Assembly: GCA_002919305.1 (NCBI GenBank)
Contig: PKFB01000023.1
Span: 92,430-156,429 of the forward strand
Origin: Actinomycetales bacterium
GTDB taxonomy: Bacteria > Actinomycetota > Actinomycetes > Mycobacteriales > Micromonosporaceae
Reading direction: 5' to 3'
Length of the DNA: 64,000 nucleotides
Shown here: piece by piece, positions 1 to 7,790 of the stretch
Layout: the number at the start of each line of letters is the position of its first letter
How positions within the stretch are numbered: the first letter of the stretch is position 1
Notes under the pieces: generated by a model
What the model saw: only the letters and a program-made list of their open reading frames with translations
Told to the model about the DNA's origin: nothing
Databases searched by the model: none
Program-made: the position numbers and the translations under genes

Positions 1-36
1 CGCAAGATCCATCTGACGTCCGACCGTGGCAGGTAA
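1..36 (+). CDS. Possible C-terminal tail of an upstream gene
   Basis: From base 1 an open frame reads 11 codons (RKIHLTSDRGR) and stops at a TAA at 34-36. The stop overlaps the AAGGAG ribosome binding site of the next gene, the spacing expected for the last codons of a co-transcribed upstream gene. In graspetide clusters the gene before the methyltransferase is usually the ATP-grasp ligase, but eleven residues cannot show that. It could also be chance. Confidence 0.35.
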   Translation, partial: RKIHLTSDRGR

Positions 37-50
37 GGAGACTCTCCGCC

Positions 51-1241
51 GTGACCGCATGGCAGGCTCGCGCCAGGACCCTCGCCGATCAGTTGAAAAA
101 CTCAGGGGTGGTGACCGACCCCGCGTGGTATGAGGCGTTCACGGCCACCCCCCGCCACCTATTCGTTCCCCGTTTTTACGCACTGGACGCCTATAACCTG
201 CCCAGCCGGCTGGTCGACGGTGAGGACCCTGCTCAACACGAGGAGTGGCTCGACGCCCTGTACGCCGATCAGCCTCTGGTCACTCAATTCACGGTGGCGG
301 GCGTCGACGAGGACGGAGTCGAGGTCCGGGTGCCGACCAGCACCGCCTCCATGCCGAGTGTGCTCGCGGTGATGCTGGACCGGCTCGATCTGCGAGACGG
401 CCACCGGGTCCTGGAGATCGGAACCGGGAGCGGCTACAACGCCGCGCTGTTGTGTCAACGTGTGGGCTCTGAGAATGTGGTCAGCGTCGACATCGATCCT
501 GATCTGGTCGCCGAAGCCGCCCGACGCCTGAAGGCGGCCGGCCACCATCCACAACTGGTGGCCGGGGACGGCGCCGCCGGGGTCCCCGACGCCGCCCCGT
601 TCGACCGCATCATCGCCACCTGCGGAGTGCGTCACATCCCCCCGGCGTGGATCGAGCAGCTCGCTCCCGGCGGGCGGATTGTCACCCCACTGACGGGAAC
701 CACCGCTGGGGCCCTGGCCATCCTGGACCTGTACGCGCCGGGAGAGGTGCGCGGCCACCTCGACCGTCGGGCCCTCCACGCGGTACTGCTCCGGGAGGGG
801 ATCGACGGTGTGCCGCGAGATAGCCGATTCCTGACCCCGTCGCCTCCCGCCGTCACCGGCGTCGGCTTTCGCTCCCTGACCAGTGTGGATCCCCGCCTGG
901 TCTCCGCCCCCGCCTTCTCGCTGTGGCTGGAGCTGCATCTGCGCGACACCCACCTGTCTCACACCGTCGACGACTCCGGCGAACCCGACTGCCTTGTGCT
1001 GTTCTCCCAGGAGGACAGCGCGTACGTGCGCTACGAGCCGGTCGCGGAGGGCACCTGGGCGGTGACCCAGTACGGCCGTCGACGGTTGTGGGACACCGTG
1101 GAGGCCGCCTGGCGCTCCTGGCGGCGACACGGCCGGCCCGGACGGGAGCGGCTCGGAGTCACCGCCGGCACCGGCCCCGGGGAGCAGTACGTGTGGCTCG
1201 ACGCCCCGGACAGCGCCGTCACCTGGCCCCTTCCGCTGTGA
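51..1241 (+). CDS. PIMT-like methyltransferase of the graspetide (ATP-grasp peptide maturation) type
   Basis: SAM-dependent methyltransferase related to protein-L-isoaspartate O-methyltransferase. The SAM-binding motif I is seen as VLEIGTGSGYNAALL, followed by the acidic motif VVSVDIDPDL and the motif DRIIATCGV. The N-terminus (PRHLFVPRFY) and about 150 extra C-terminal residues make 396 residues, far longer than housekeeping PIMT (about 220) but matching the family that accompanies ATP-grasp ligases and precursor peptides in actinobacteria. Characterised relatives methylate an aspartate of the crosslinked peptide, leading to aspartimide. GTG start with AAGGAG ten bases upstream. The precursor and ligase would lie upstream, outside the window. 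A stand-alone repair PIMT is less likely because of the C-terminal extension. Confidence 0.75.
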   Translation: MTAWQARARTLADQLKNSGVVTDPAWYEAFTATPRHLFVPRFYALDAYNLPSRLVDGEDPAQHEEWLDALYADQPLVTQFTVAGVDEDGVEVRVPTSTASMPSVLAVMLDRLDLRDGHRVLEIGTGSGYNAALLCQRVGSENVVSVDIDPDLVAEAARRLKAAGHHPQLVAGDGAAGVPDAAPFDRIIATCGVRHIPPAWIEQLAPGGRIVTPLTGTTAGALAILDLYAPGEVRGHLDRRALHAVLLREGIDGVPRDSRFLTPSPPAVTGVGFRSLTSVDPRLVSAPAFSLWLELHLRDTHLSHTVDDSGEPDCLVLFSQEDSAYVRYEPVAEGTWAVTQYGRRRLWDTVEAAWRSWRRHGRPGRERLGVTAGTGPGEQYVWLDAPDSAVTWPLPL

Positions 1242-1264
1242 CGGCCGCGCCCTCACGCAGGCGG

Positions 1265-1306
1265 GGTACGCGGCCGTGCCGGTCAGCTCCGCCGCGGCCG
1301 CGTACC
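1265..1306. terminator. Bidirectional hairpin between convergent genes
   Basis: Perfect 12-bp inverted repeat, GGTACGCGGCCG at 1265-1276 and its complement at 1295-1306, with an 18-base loop. It lies between the stop of the methyltransferase and the stop of the convergent GH43 gene. There is no T-run, as is common in high-GC actinomycetes. Confidence 0.6.
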
Positions 1307-1331
1307 GCTCCTCGTCGTGCGCGGTGACCGG

Positions 1332-2921
1332 TCACGCCGGCGTGTGGTCCTGTCCTTGGTACTCGAACCAGTCGAAGTCGGCGACGCTGTCGCTCGGGGA
1401 GCCCGTGCTGGTCGCGTACATGCCCACATAGACCCCGGTGAAGCCACCGGCGACCGACGGACTGAGGAACCGGGTGTCCACCTCCGGACCGATCCGGTGC
1501 CACCGCTCAGGTTCGACGGCGTAGGACAGCGCAAGGTGCTGCCCTCGTGCCTCGGCTGCCAGCAGGATCCGCGACGGGGCGTCAGGCGGCAACACCTGCT
1601 CGGCTATGGTCTCCTCCACCCCGTGCGCGCGCCGGGTCAGGCGCAGCGTCCGCCCCGTGGTATCCGCCCCGGCTCCGATCAGCAGACACAGGTGGAAGTC
1701 GCTGTTGTACAGCAGCGCTAACCCCGCGTACTCCCCCGGCTTGGCGGGGGTGAAGTCGACGGCAAGACGCGCGGTGAAGGAAGGGTGTTGTTGACGGCGT
1801 CCCACGAAACTGGGGGTGGCCCAGTCCGCCAAGGTCCACGGCTGCACCCGTAGCCGAAGATGCCCCGGGCGTTCCTGGAGCGACCAGAACGGCTCGTCAG
1901 GGGTACGCAGCATGTTCCACTGCGGGGCCAGGACCGGGGCGTCGAAGTGGTCGCAGGCGGGTTGGGTCGGCCACGGGGACGGGGGCAGATCGGGGAACGG
2001 GTAGTGGTGCTGGACCTGACCGATCCCGGGACTGACCACCGGCCAGCCCTCCTCCCAGGTCACCGGCGCCAGGAACGTCTCCCGCCCCAGGTTGTAGAAG
2101 TAACCGCCGTACGGGCGCATCGCCAGCAACACCATCCACCACTCGCCCGTCTGGGTCTGGATCAGGTCTCCGTGCCCGGTTCCCACGATCGGGTGTTCCC
2201 GGCCTAAATGCCGGTGGGTCAGCACCGGGTTGCGGGGGTTTCCCTGGTAGGGGCCGGTGACCGTGTCGGCGCGGTGAACGGTGACCGCGTGATCGTGACC
2301 GGTGCCGCCTTCGGCGATCACCAGGTAGTACTGCCCGTCCACTTTGTACACATGAGGCCCTTCGGCCCAGATGGCGCCACGTAAGGCACCGCTGGTGAGC
2401 ACGAACGTCTCCCCGACCAGGCGCATGGTGTCCAGATCCAGCTCACGCATCCAGATCTCGGTGTGCCCCTCGTACTCGGGCTCGGCGGCGGGGCGGCTCC
2501 CGGTGAACCAGACCCGCCCATCGTCGTCGAAAAACAACGAAGGGTCGAACCCAGGGGCGTCTTCCAGGTAGTGGGGCGACGACCAGGGGCCGGCCGGGTC
2601 GGTGGCGGTGACCACGAAATTCCCGGACCGGGAGGTACCGTCCACCAGGGTGCACACCACGTAGAACGTCCCGTCGTGATAGCGGATGGTGGGCGCGTAC
2701 AACCCACCGGAGGGCCGGATGCCCTGCAGCGGTAACTGCTCCGGCCGGTCCAGCACGTACCCCAGCGGCCGCCAGTGCACCAGATCCCGGCTGTGGTGAA
2801 TCGGCAGTCCCGGAAAGTATTCGAAAGTCGAGTTCACCAGGTAGTAGTCCTCACCGACCCGGCAGACCGAAGGGTCGGGGTAGAAGCCCGGCAAGACCGG
2901 GTTGCGGAATCGTCGCGTCAC
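1332..2921 (-). CDS. GH43 beta-xylosidase / alpha-L-arabinofuranosidase
   Basis: Intracellular glycoside hydrolase of family 43, expected to release xylose or arabinose from imported xylo-oligosaccharides. The five-bladed propeller covers about residues 5-310, and a C-terminal beta-sandwich (about 325-525) gives the 529-residue length usual for two-domain GH43 xylosidases. The three catalytic acids are visible: D16 in YPDPS (base), D126 in GFDPS (pKa modulator) and E187 in WAEGPH (acid). No signal peptide is seen, so it acts in the cytoplasm. GTG start with AGGTGA upstream. It is divergent from a LacI regulator and shares a 130-bp promoter region holding a palindrome, so it is probably repressed by that protein and induced by a sugar. 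Xylosidase versus arabinosidase specificity cannot be decided from sequence. Confidence 0.88.
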   Translation of the reverse strand: MTRRFRNPVLPGFYPDPSVCRVGEDYYLVNSTFEYFPGLPIHHSRDLVHWRPLGYVLDRPEQLPLQGIRPSGGLYAPTIRYHDGTFYVVCTLVDGTSRSGNFVVTATDPAGPWSSPHYLEDAPGFDPSLFFDDDGRVWFTGSRPAAEPEYEGHTEIWMRELDLDTMRLVGETFVLTSGALRGAIWAEGPHVYKVDGQYYLVIAEGGTGHDHAVTVHRADTVTGPYQGNPRNPVLTHRHLGREHPIVGTGHGDLIQTQTGEWWMVLLAMRPYGGYFYNLGRETFLAPVTWEEGWPVVSPGIGQVQHHYPFPDLPPSPWPTQPACDHFDAPVLAPQWNMLRTPDEPFWSLQERPGHLRLRVQPWTLADWATPSFVGRRQQHPSFTARLAVDFTPAKPGEYAGLALLYNSDFHLCLLIGAGADTTGRTLRLTRRAHGVEETIAEQVLPPDAPSRILLAAEARGQHLALSYAVEPERWHRIGPEVDTRFLSPSVAGGFTGVYVGMYATSTGSPSDSVADFDWFEYQGQDHTPA

Positions 2922-2964
2922 CGATTCACCTCACCACATCCGTCGTTGCGGTAGCCGACCGAAC

Positions 2965-2992
2965 GCCGACAGTAAGACTCGCCACTGTCGGC
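2965..2992. promoter_or_regulatory. Palindromic operator candidate between GH43 and LacI genes
   Basis: Perfect 9-bp inverted repeat GCCGACAGT (2965-2973) and ACTGTCGGC (2984-2992), with a 10-base spacer. A third half-site ACCGACAGCC lies at 3007-3016. The heptamer TCGAAAC also occurs twice in direct orientation (3003-3009 and 3025-3031). The position between a divergent LacI-family gene and its likely target fits a repressor operator; binding itself is inferred. Confidence 0.55.
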
Positions 2993-3050
2993 ACGTGATG
3001 TATCGAAACCGACAGCCATGATCCTCGAAACTGCCACGTACACTCCGCAC

Positions 3051-4112
3051 ATGACCCGTGCGACTGAGGATGGCGATGGGACGTACCGGTCCCGGAACCG
3101 GGAGTCCGGTGCGGTCACGATCGCGCGGATCGCCGCCGAGGCCGGTGTGTCGGTCCCGACCGTCTCCAAGGTGGTCAACGGCCGGGCCGATGTCGCCCAA
3201 CACACCCGGGAACGGGTCGAGGCGCTGATCCGCAAATACGGCTACCAACGACCCGGTGATCAGCGCACCAGCCGCGCGCAGTTGCTGGAACTGGTGTTCC
3301 ACGAACTGGAGAGCGCCTGGGCGGTGGAGATCATTCGTGGGGTGGAGCAGGTGGCCCGGGAACGCGGGATGGCGGTGGTGCTCTCCGAACTGGAGGGGCG
3401 CCGCACCCCCGGCCGCGGTTGGATCGAAAGCGTCCTGTCCCGCCGACCGGCCGGTGTCATCGCCGTGTTCTCCGACTTCAGCCCAGAACAACAAAGCCAG
3501 CTGCGTTCCCGGGGAATCCCGCTGGTGGTGGTTGATCCCGCCGGCGACCCCGGCCCGGACGTGCCCTCCATCGGAGCCACCAACTGGGGCGGCGGCCTGA
3601 CCGCGACCCGGCATCTGCTGGAGTTGGGGCACCGGCGAGTGGCGGTGATCGGGGGACCGGAGAAGGTGCTCTGCAGCCGGGCCCGGGTGGACGGGTACCG
3701 GGCCGCCCTGGAGACCGCAGGCCTGCCGGTGGATCCCGCCCTGGTACGCCACGGCGACTTCCACGTGGAGTCCGGCTACCAGCACGCGGTGGAGCTGCTA
3801 CGCCTGGAAGACCGCCCCACCGCGGTGTTCGCCGGGAGCGACCTGCAGGCGCTGGGGGTGTACGAGGCGGCTCGGCAGGCGGGTCTGCGCATCCCCGATG
3901 ACCTGAGCGTCGTGGGCTTTGACGATCTGCCAGTGGCCCGGTGGGTAGGCCCTCCCCTGACCACGGTGCGCCAACCGCTGCAGGAGATGGCGGTGGCGGG
4001 AGCACGGCTGGTGCTTGACCTATCCTCCCTCACGCCGCAATCCCGGCCCACCCGGATGGAGTTGGCCACCACCCTGGTGGTTCGGCAGAGCACGGCGCCA
4101 CCGCCATCCTGA
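3051..4112 (+). CDS. LacI-family sugar-responsive transcriptional regulator
   Basis: DNA-binding repressor with an N-terminal LacI helix-turn-helix (VTIARIAAEAGVSVPTVSKV, then NGRADVAQHTRERV) and a periplasmic-binding-like sensor domain filling the rest (GVIAVFSD, HRRVAVIGG, PDDLSVVGFDD). An in-frame ATG at 3018 would add 11 residues but lies among the TCGAAAC repeats and has no ribosome binding site; the ATG at 3051 also lacks one, so the start is uncertain. The divergent GH43 gene makes a role in xylan or arabinan sugar control likely. Its nearby palindrome (CCGACAGT type) differs from the TGGGAGCGCTCCCA boxes at the cellulase genes, so it is probably not the CelR of this organism. Confidence 0.87.
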   Translation: MTRATEDGDGTYRSRNRESGAVTIARIAAEAGVSVPTVSKVVNGRADVAQHTRERVEALIRKYGYQRPGDQRTSRAQLLELVFHELESAWAVEIIRGVEQVARERGMAVVLSELEGRRTPGRGWIESVLSRRPAGVIAVFSDFSPEQQSQLRSRGIPLVVVDPAGDPGPDVPSIGATNWGGGLTATRHLLELGHRRVAVIGGPEKVLCSRARVDGYRAALETAGLPVDPALVRHGDFHVESGYQHAVELLRLEDRPTAVFAGSDLQALGVYEAARQAGLRIPDDLSVVGFDDLPVARWVGPPLTTVRQPLQEMAVAGARLVLDLSSLTPQSRPTRMELATTLVVRQSTAPPPS

Positions 4113-4134
4113 CCTGCGCTGCAGGCTGGATTGG

Positions 4135-4161
4135 ACGCCCAAGCACACGGTGCGTGGGCGT
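4135..4161. terminator. Hairpin between convergent genes
   Basis: ACGCCCA (4135-4141) pairs with TGGGCGT (4155-4161). After one A-G mismatch GCAC pairs with GTGC, closing an ACG loop. It lies between the convergent LacI and lipoprotein genes and can serve both. Confidence 0.5.
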
Positions 4162-4167
4162 ACCGGC

Positions 4168-4974
4168 TCACGGGGTACCAGTCACCGCCGGAGAGGCCGC
4201 CACCGGTTGCACAAAACCGACGAACCGGTAAAGCTCCTCGGGCGCTTCGACCACCGATTCGGCAGCTGGCTCGATGACGGTGACCGGCTCTCCGAAGTTG
4301 GTCAGGGTCAGGTTCACCTCGGGCAGCAGCCCTGCCCACACCACCGGCACCTGAAGGGTCAGCGCCGTCAGCCGTTCGTTATCGACCTGGGCAGTGAAGG
4401 GAATCTCGGCGGTACCCTCGCTGCCCAGCATCCCTTCCAGCCAACGCCGGGCTTCACTGTCGGGCAGCCGACCCAACGCGGTACGCGTGTCAATGACACC
4501 CTGGTACTCACCGGCCGTGACCTCCTCGGCGTAGGTCACCCCGGCGAGCAGACCGATGTAGGCCTCCGGGTACCCCAGCGCGACCAGGTCTGGGGTTGGC
4601 AGCCGTGTCAGGTCCACGTGCATGAACCGTCCCTGCTCCACCGACGGAAGGCCGGAGATGTACAGATCCTCCGCTCCGATCAGCCGCAGTGACGCGTCCT
4701 GACCGAAGATGGTCACCTCCGCGGTGGTGCCGACCTGTGGATCAACCTCCCCCGATATGGTCACCACACCGGCGTCGACATTGAACCGGTGCGGAAAGTG
4801 CTGGGTGTTCCCGGCGGCCTCGATCAGGCTCTGCAAGTCGCCTTGAGATGCCAGTGACGCGGATGCCGGCGGAGCGGACCGACTGAAGTCGAAAGCATCC
4901 GCTGAACCACACCCGGCGGCGGCTAGCAGCGCCGCCATCCCCACGGCGACGAGGGAGTCATGGCTGGAACGCAT
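4168..4974 (-). CDS. LppX/LprG-like lipoprotein
   Basis: Predicted membrane-anchored lipoprotein with a lipobox ending LAAAGC; the modified cysteine is residue 22 from the ATG at 4974. An upstream in-frame GTG (4980) directly abuts the GGGAG ribosome binding site, while the ATG at 4974 has proper spacing, so the shorter 268-residue form was chosen. The body resembles the LppX_LprAFG family: glycine- and threonine-rich beta strands, repeated VxISGEVD/AEVTIFG-type strands and a final PVTVIEP-like strand. Such proteins have a LolA-like fold that holds a lipid at the outer membrane face. No partner exporter is adjacent. The family assignment rests on overall pattern rather than a single motif. 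Confidence 0.65.
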   Translation of the reverse strand: MRSSHDSLVAVGMAALLAAAGCGSADAFDFSRSAPPASASLASQGDLQSLIEAAGNTQHFPHRFNVDAGVVTISGEVDPQVGTTAEVTIFGQDASLRLIGAEDLYISGLPSVEQGRFMHVDLTRLPTPDLVALGYPEAYIGLLAGVTYAEEVTAGEYQGVIDTRTALGRLPDSEARRWLEGMLGSEGTAEIPFTAQVDNERLTALTLQVPVVWAGLLPEVNLTLTNFGEPVTVIEPAAESVVEAPEELYRFVGFVQPVAASPAVTGTP

Positions 4975-5170
4975 GTGCACCTCCCATCCTCGAACGGCCC
5001 GCAGGTACCCGCCATGACCCGTCTGTCAAACCCCGCCTACCGTGGGTGATCGCACCCCGTCTGTGAAGACCAACCCACGTCCTCTGGCCGCCGCGGCGCC
5101 GCAGGGAGGTGCCCAGCCCCGAAGCGTCACCGAAAATTCTTCGAATTGTTAGCGGAGGGATTTGGAGAGA

Positions 5171-5686
5171 TTACTTTTCAGCGCAGCGGAAAGTCGGATT
5201 CGTCGCGGTTGGACGACGCCGATACACATACCAGGACAACACCAGATAACGACCGATACCCGCCGCGGCCATCGCCACCACCAAGACGATCTGCTCCACC
5301 AGAAAACTAGGCTGGGGGTCGAGTTCGTAGAGCGCCATCACCGCGCCCGTGGTCACCAGCCAACTGGCGAACGCCGTCGCCCCGGCCTGCACATGCCGGA
5401 TCAGGCCACTCGGGCCGCTACGAAATGTCCATCGGCTGTGTAACTCGTTAGCCAGCAGTGTGGTCGTCACCGCCGCGATCGCCGTGGTAACCGGAATAGG
5501 CAGATAGAGCACGAGGACCGCGTACATCACATTGAACAGTGCCGTGGTACTGCCGCCTACCACGACGAACCGACTGAACGGCGCCAGTACCCCCCATACC
5601 CGGCGCACCCATGACTGCTTCACTCGCTGCGACCCCGCCCGGTTTTCGGTCAGAGATTCCGACCCGTCAAACGTGATTCCTTCCAC
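5171..5686 (-). CDS. GtrA-family membrane protein
   Basis: Small polytopic protein of 171 residues with four hydrophobic segments (about 39-60, 65-80, 104-124 and 131-150), the layout of GtrA/DPMS-like proteins. Members are thought to help translocate lipid-linked sugars or to partner with glycosyltransferases for wall or teichoic acid decoration. The signature N-terminal RFVVVGGSTTALFNVMY and the central NELHSRWTF (family: N-x-x-W-x-F) are visible. It starts at a GTG without an obvious ribosome binding site, so the exact start is uncertain. Neighbours do not name a partner. The 196 bases downstream to the lipoprotein start should hold that gene's promoter. Confidence 0.8.
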   Translation of the reverse strand: MEGITFDGSESLTENRAGSQRVKQSWVRRVWGVLAPFSRFVVVGGSTTALFNVMYAVLVLYLPIPVTTAIAAVTTTLLANELHSRWTFRSGPSGLIRHVQAGATAFASWLVTTGAVMALYELDPQPSFLVEQIVLVVAMAAAGIGRYLVLSWYVYRRRPTATNPTFRCAEK

Positions 5687-5825
5687 CGCGATTCCAGCCG
5701 GAGGGATTCCCGGGCTCCTCCGTCCAGAACCGCAGAGTACCGCGCGGCGTCACCAGCGTAACCGTGATTTACCTCTGAGTTTCTCCTCCTCAATGAGGAC
5801 CGGCATATCCTTCTCCAAGCCGAAC

Positions 5826-5851
5826 AGGTCCCCCGATGAATCGGGGGACCT
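5826..5851 (-). terminator. Strong hairpin downstream of the LLM oxidoreductase gene
   Basis: AGGTCCCCCGA (5826-5836) pairs perfectly with its complement at 5841-5851 around a TGAA tetraloop. A second palindrome, CGCCCCTTAAGGGGCG (5859-5874), covers the stop codon of the gene upstream. Together they should end the LLM oxidoreductase transcript. Confidence 0.7.
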
Positions 5852-5864
5852 ACCATGTCGCCCC

Positions 5865-6761
5865 TTAAGGGGCGAGAGCCTCCATCACCTCTTCGGCGTA
5901 CCGCAGCGACGCGGCAGGGTCAGCGTCGATAGCGGCCACACGCGGATCGAAATTGAGGTCATAGAACAACTCAGTGACCCCTTGCGCCGCCAGTACCGGC
6001 AGATCCTGACGAATCTGTTCGAGCGAACCGGTCAGTGGGCGGCGCTCCTCTCCGCCTGGCTCTCCGACCCGCACCACACCGCGGCACACGAACCGAAGGG
6101 TGGCCGGATCCCTGCCCGCTTCCCGGGCCGCCGCGCGGACCACCTCAATGGCCTCCCCGATCCGGGTCAGATCAGCGGTGCTGGAACTGACCCAGCCATC
6201 GGCTAACCGGCCGGCCCGCTTAAGCGCACGCTCAGCGCTGCCTCCCAGCAGCAGCGGCGGGTGCGGACGCTGAATGGGCTTGGGCTCCAGTCGGGCAGGC
6301 GGCACCCGATAAAACTCCCCATCGAAGTGGGCCACATCCTGTGTCCACAAGGCCCGCAGCACCTTGAGGTACTCCTCGGCACGCTTCCCGCGTTGCTGAT
6401 AGGGCACTCCGGATGCCGCGTACTCTTCGATCTGCCACCCCAATCCCAACCCCAGATCAAGCCGTCCCCCACTGACCTGATCGAGGGTGGCCGTCTGTTT
6501 AGCCAGCAATGCGGGGGAGAAAAACGGCATGTTGAGCACGGCCACCCCCAACCGCACGCGGCTGGTCTGTCCGGCCAGATACGCCAGCGTCACCACCGGG
6601 TCAGCCGCGTTTCGGTACGCGGGAGTGGCCTCAGTGGTGAGAAGCCGCTGGAGCGTCCACAACGAGTGGTAACCCAAACGCTCCGCGCGCCGCGCCACCG
6701 CCACCTGATTAGCGGGAGTGGCCCAGGCGCCCATTGTCGGTACCGCGAACCCGATCTTCAC
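5865..6761 (-). CDS. LLM-class (probably F420-dependent) oxidoreductase
   Basis: Flavin or F420-dependent oxidoreductase of the luciferase-like superfamily, with the whole 298-residue barrel in one domain. Visible family features are the N-terminal FAVPTMG strand, SLWTLQRLL, the RVRLGVAVLNMPFFSPALLAK region, the GGRLDLGLGLGW motif and PLLLGGSAERALKRAGRLADGW. This last pattern is typical of the TIGR03619-like F420-dependent group common in actinomycetes. The substrate is unknown. GTG start with GGTGAG upstream; that ribosome binding site lies inside a 38-bp perfect palindrome. The gene follows the unknown gene at 6855-7490 on the same strand. Confidence 0.82.
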   Translation of the reverse strand: MKIGFAVPTMGAWATPANQVAVARRAERLGYHSLWTLQRLLTTEATPAYRNAADPVVTLAYLAGQTSRVRLGVAVLNMPFFSPALLAKQTATLDQVSGGRLDLGLGLGWQIEEYAASGVPYQQRGKRAEEYLKVLRALWTQDVAHFDGEFYRVPPARLEPKPIQRPHPPLLLGGSAERALKRAGRLADGWVSSSTADLTRIGEAIEVVRAAAREAGRDPATLRFVCRGVVRVGEPGGEERRPLTGSLEQIRQDLPVLAAQGVTELFYDLNFDPRVAAIDADPAASLRYAEEVMEALAP

Positions 6762-6766
6762 GCCCT

Positions 6767-6804
6767 CACCTTCTCATGGCGGCGGCCGCCGCCATGAGAA
6801 GGTG
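6767..6804. repeat. 38-bp perfect palindrome covering the ribosome binding site
   Basis: Two 19-base arms (6767-6785 and 6786-6804) are exact reverse complements with no spacer, centred on GGCC. It lies between the stop of the gene at 6855-7490 and the GTG of the LLM oxidoreductase, five bases from that start, and includes its ribosome binding site. It could end the upstream transcript, hide the downstream start in a hairpin, or bind a dimeric protein. Confidence 0.75.
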
Positions 6805-6854
6805 CGCGGAAAACTCGCAGGAGACTCACCGTCGGTCCGCGACGCGGATACCGG

Positions 6855-7490
6855 TTAGGCCGCTGCGGCGGCGTTCCAGACCGCGGCGAACGCGGCCGCC
6901 TCCCCCTCCAGCCACCGCGTCAGGTGCTGCGTCTTGACCGACGGCTCGGGGCGGTGTATCTGGCCGTGACGCAGATCGACCAGGACCGCAGTGGCGTCCG
7001 GCAGGACAGCGGGCATGTACCGCTCCATCAGGTGCAGCGTGGCCAACACCGCCTCCCGACCGAGCGGTTCAGGATCGAAGCACAGCCGGACCGCCTCGAG
7101 GCGACCATCGGGGCGTCGCAGGCCGAGCTGTGGGTTGATCTTCACCGGAAGGCCACCGATCGTACCGATCACCTCACGTGGGCGTACCCGCGTACTGCCC
7201 ACGATGGACTCCAGGTAGTTCAACGCTCCGGGTAAAAGCGCCTGGTACAACGGCCGCCAGCGCGGTGCGACGGCTCCGACGGCCGCCGTCAGATGGGTTC
7301 CCGGTGTACCGGCGTCGATGTCTGCTTTCAACGCCTTGATGAAACGACCGTGCGGGTTGAACCCGGCACGGGCAGCGCGACGCTGCCGCAGCTCAAAGAC
7401 GTACGCCGCCTTAGCAGGGCCGGTGCGGTCGACATAGCGGGTGAAGGTGAGCAGAGTGGCGTAGGGGGCGGGCAGTGCAGTGTCGGGCAT
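6855..7490 (-). CDS. Conserved-looking protein of unknown function
   Basis: Not recognised. The ATG at 7490 is preceded by GGGAG at good spacing and gives 211 residues; an upstream in-frame GTG at 7508 would place that site inside the gene. The protein is soluble, without signal peptide or membrane segment, and rich in Ala, Arg and Leu. It has an N-terminal helix (YATLLTFTRYVDRTGPAKAAYV), a central VIGTIGGLPVKINPQLGLRRPDGR strand pair, and a C-terminal LVDLRHGQIHRPEPSV segment that could hold a nuclease-like or binding site, though no catalytic set is complete. It is read with the LLM oxidoreductase gene but separated by the palindrome. Confidence 0.7.
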   Translation of the reverse strand: MPDTALPAPYATLLTFTRYVDRTGPAKAAYVFELRQRRAARAGFNPHGRFIKALKADIDAGTPGTHLTAAVGAVAPRWRPLYQALLPGALNYLESIVGSTRVRPREVIGTIGGLPVKINPQLGLRRPDGRLEAVRLCFDPEPLGREAVLATLHLMERYMPAVLPDATAVLVDLRHGQIHRPEPSVKTQHLTRWLEGEAAAFAAVWNAAAAA

Positions 7491-7790
7491 GGAAGTGCTC
7501 CCTTCCACCGGGATACGCGCTGGTCAGAGCCCGGTGATGACACCGTATTCGAACATTTATTCTACCTCACATACCCGACAATCTTGAGGCTTTATAGCCT
7601 TTATGTCCGTTATTCTGATACGCTTTTTCCCTTTCTTTTCGACCGTGTCGGCTCTCTGACAATTCCCCGGTTTCAGCTCCGCGTGGCGTCCGTCATGCCC
7701 CGATCAATCGGGTACGGCCTCGCCTTGGGTGACCGACAGACGCCACGCGGGGTGAATATTTAAAGGGATGTGACAGCGGACCGCCCCGCC
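7491..7790. other. Intergenic region, AT-rich, with nested inverted repeats
   Basis: No gene is supported here. Bases 7540-7640 are unusually AT-rich and probably hold the promoter of the unknown minus-strand gene at 6855-7490. Further on, CCGCGTGGCGTC (7679-7690) and its exact complement (7739-7750) enclose a smaller hairpin, CCCGAT (7699-7704) with ATCGGG (7707-7712). On the minus strand this structure lies between the PAP2 gene and the unknown gene. Confidence 0.6.

Noticed and set aside
159..1256. 365-residue minus-strand open frame opposite the methyltransferase
   Set aside because: Arg/Gly/His-rich composition without a family match; a GC-rich shadow of a clear gene.
2931..3785. Minus-strand frame across the LacI gene
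   Set aside because: Overlaps the LacI helix-turn-helix and sensor domain, and has no recognisable protein features.
3018..4112. LacI-family gene as the CelR of the cellulase locus
   Set aside because: It lies over 50 kb away, pairs with GH43, and its flanking dyad is unrelated to TGGGAGCGCTCCCA.
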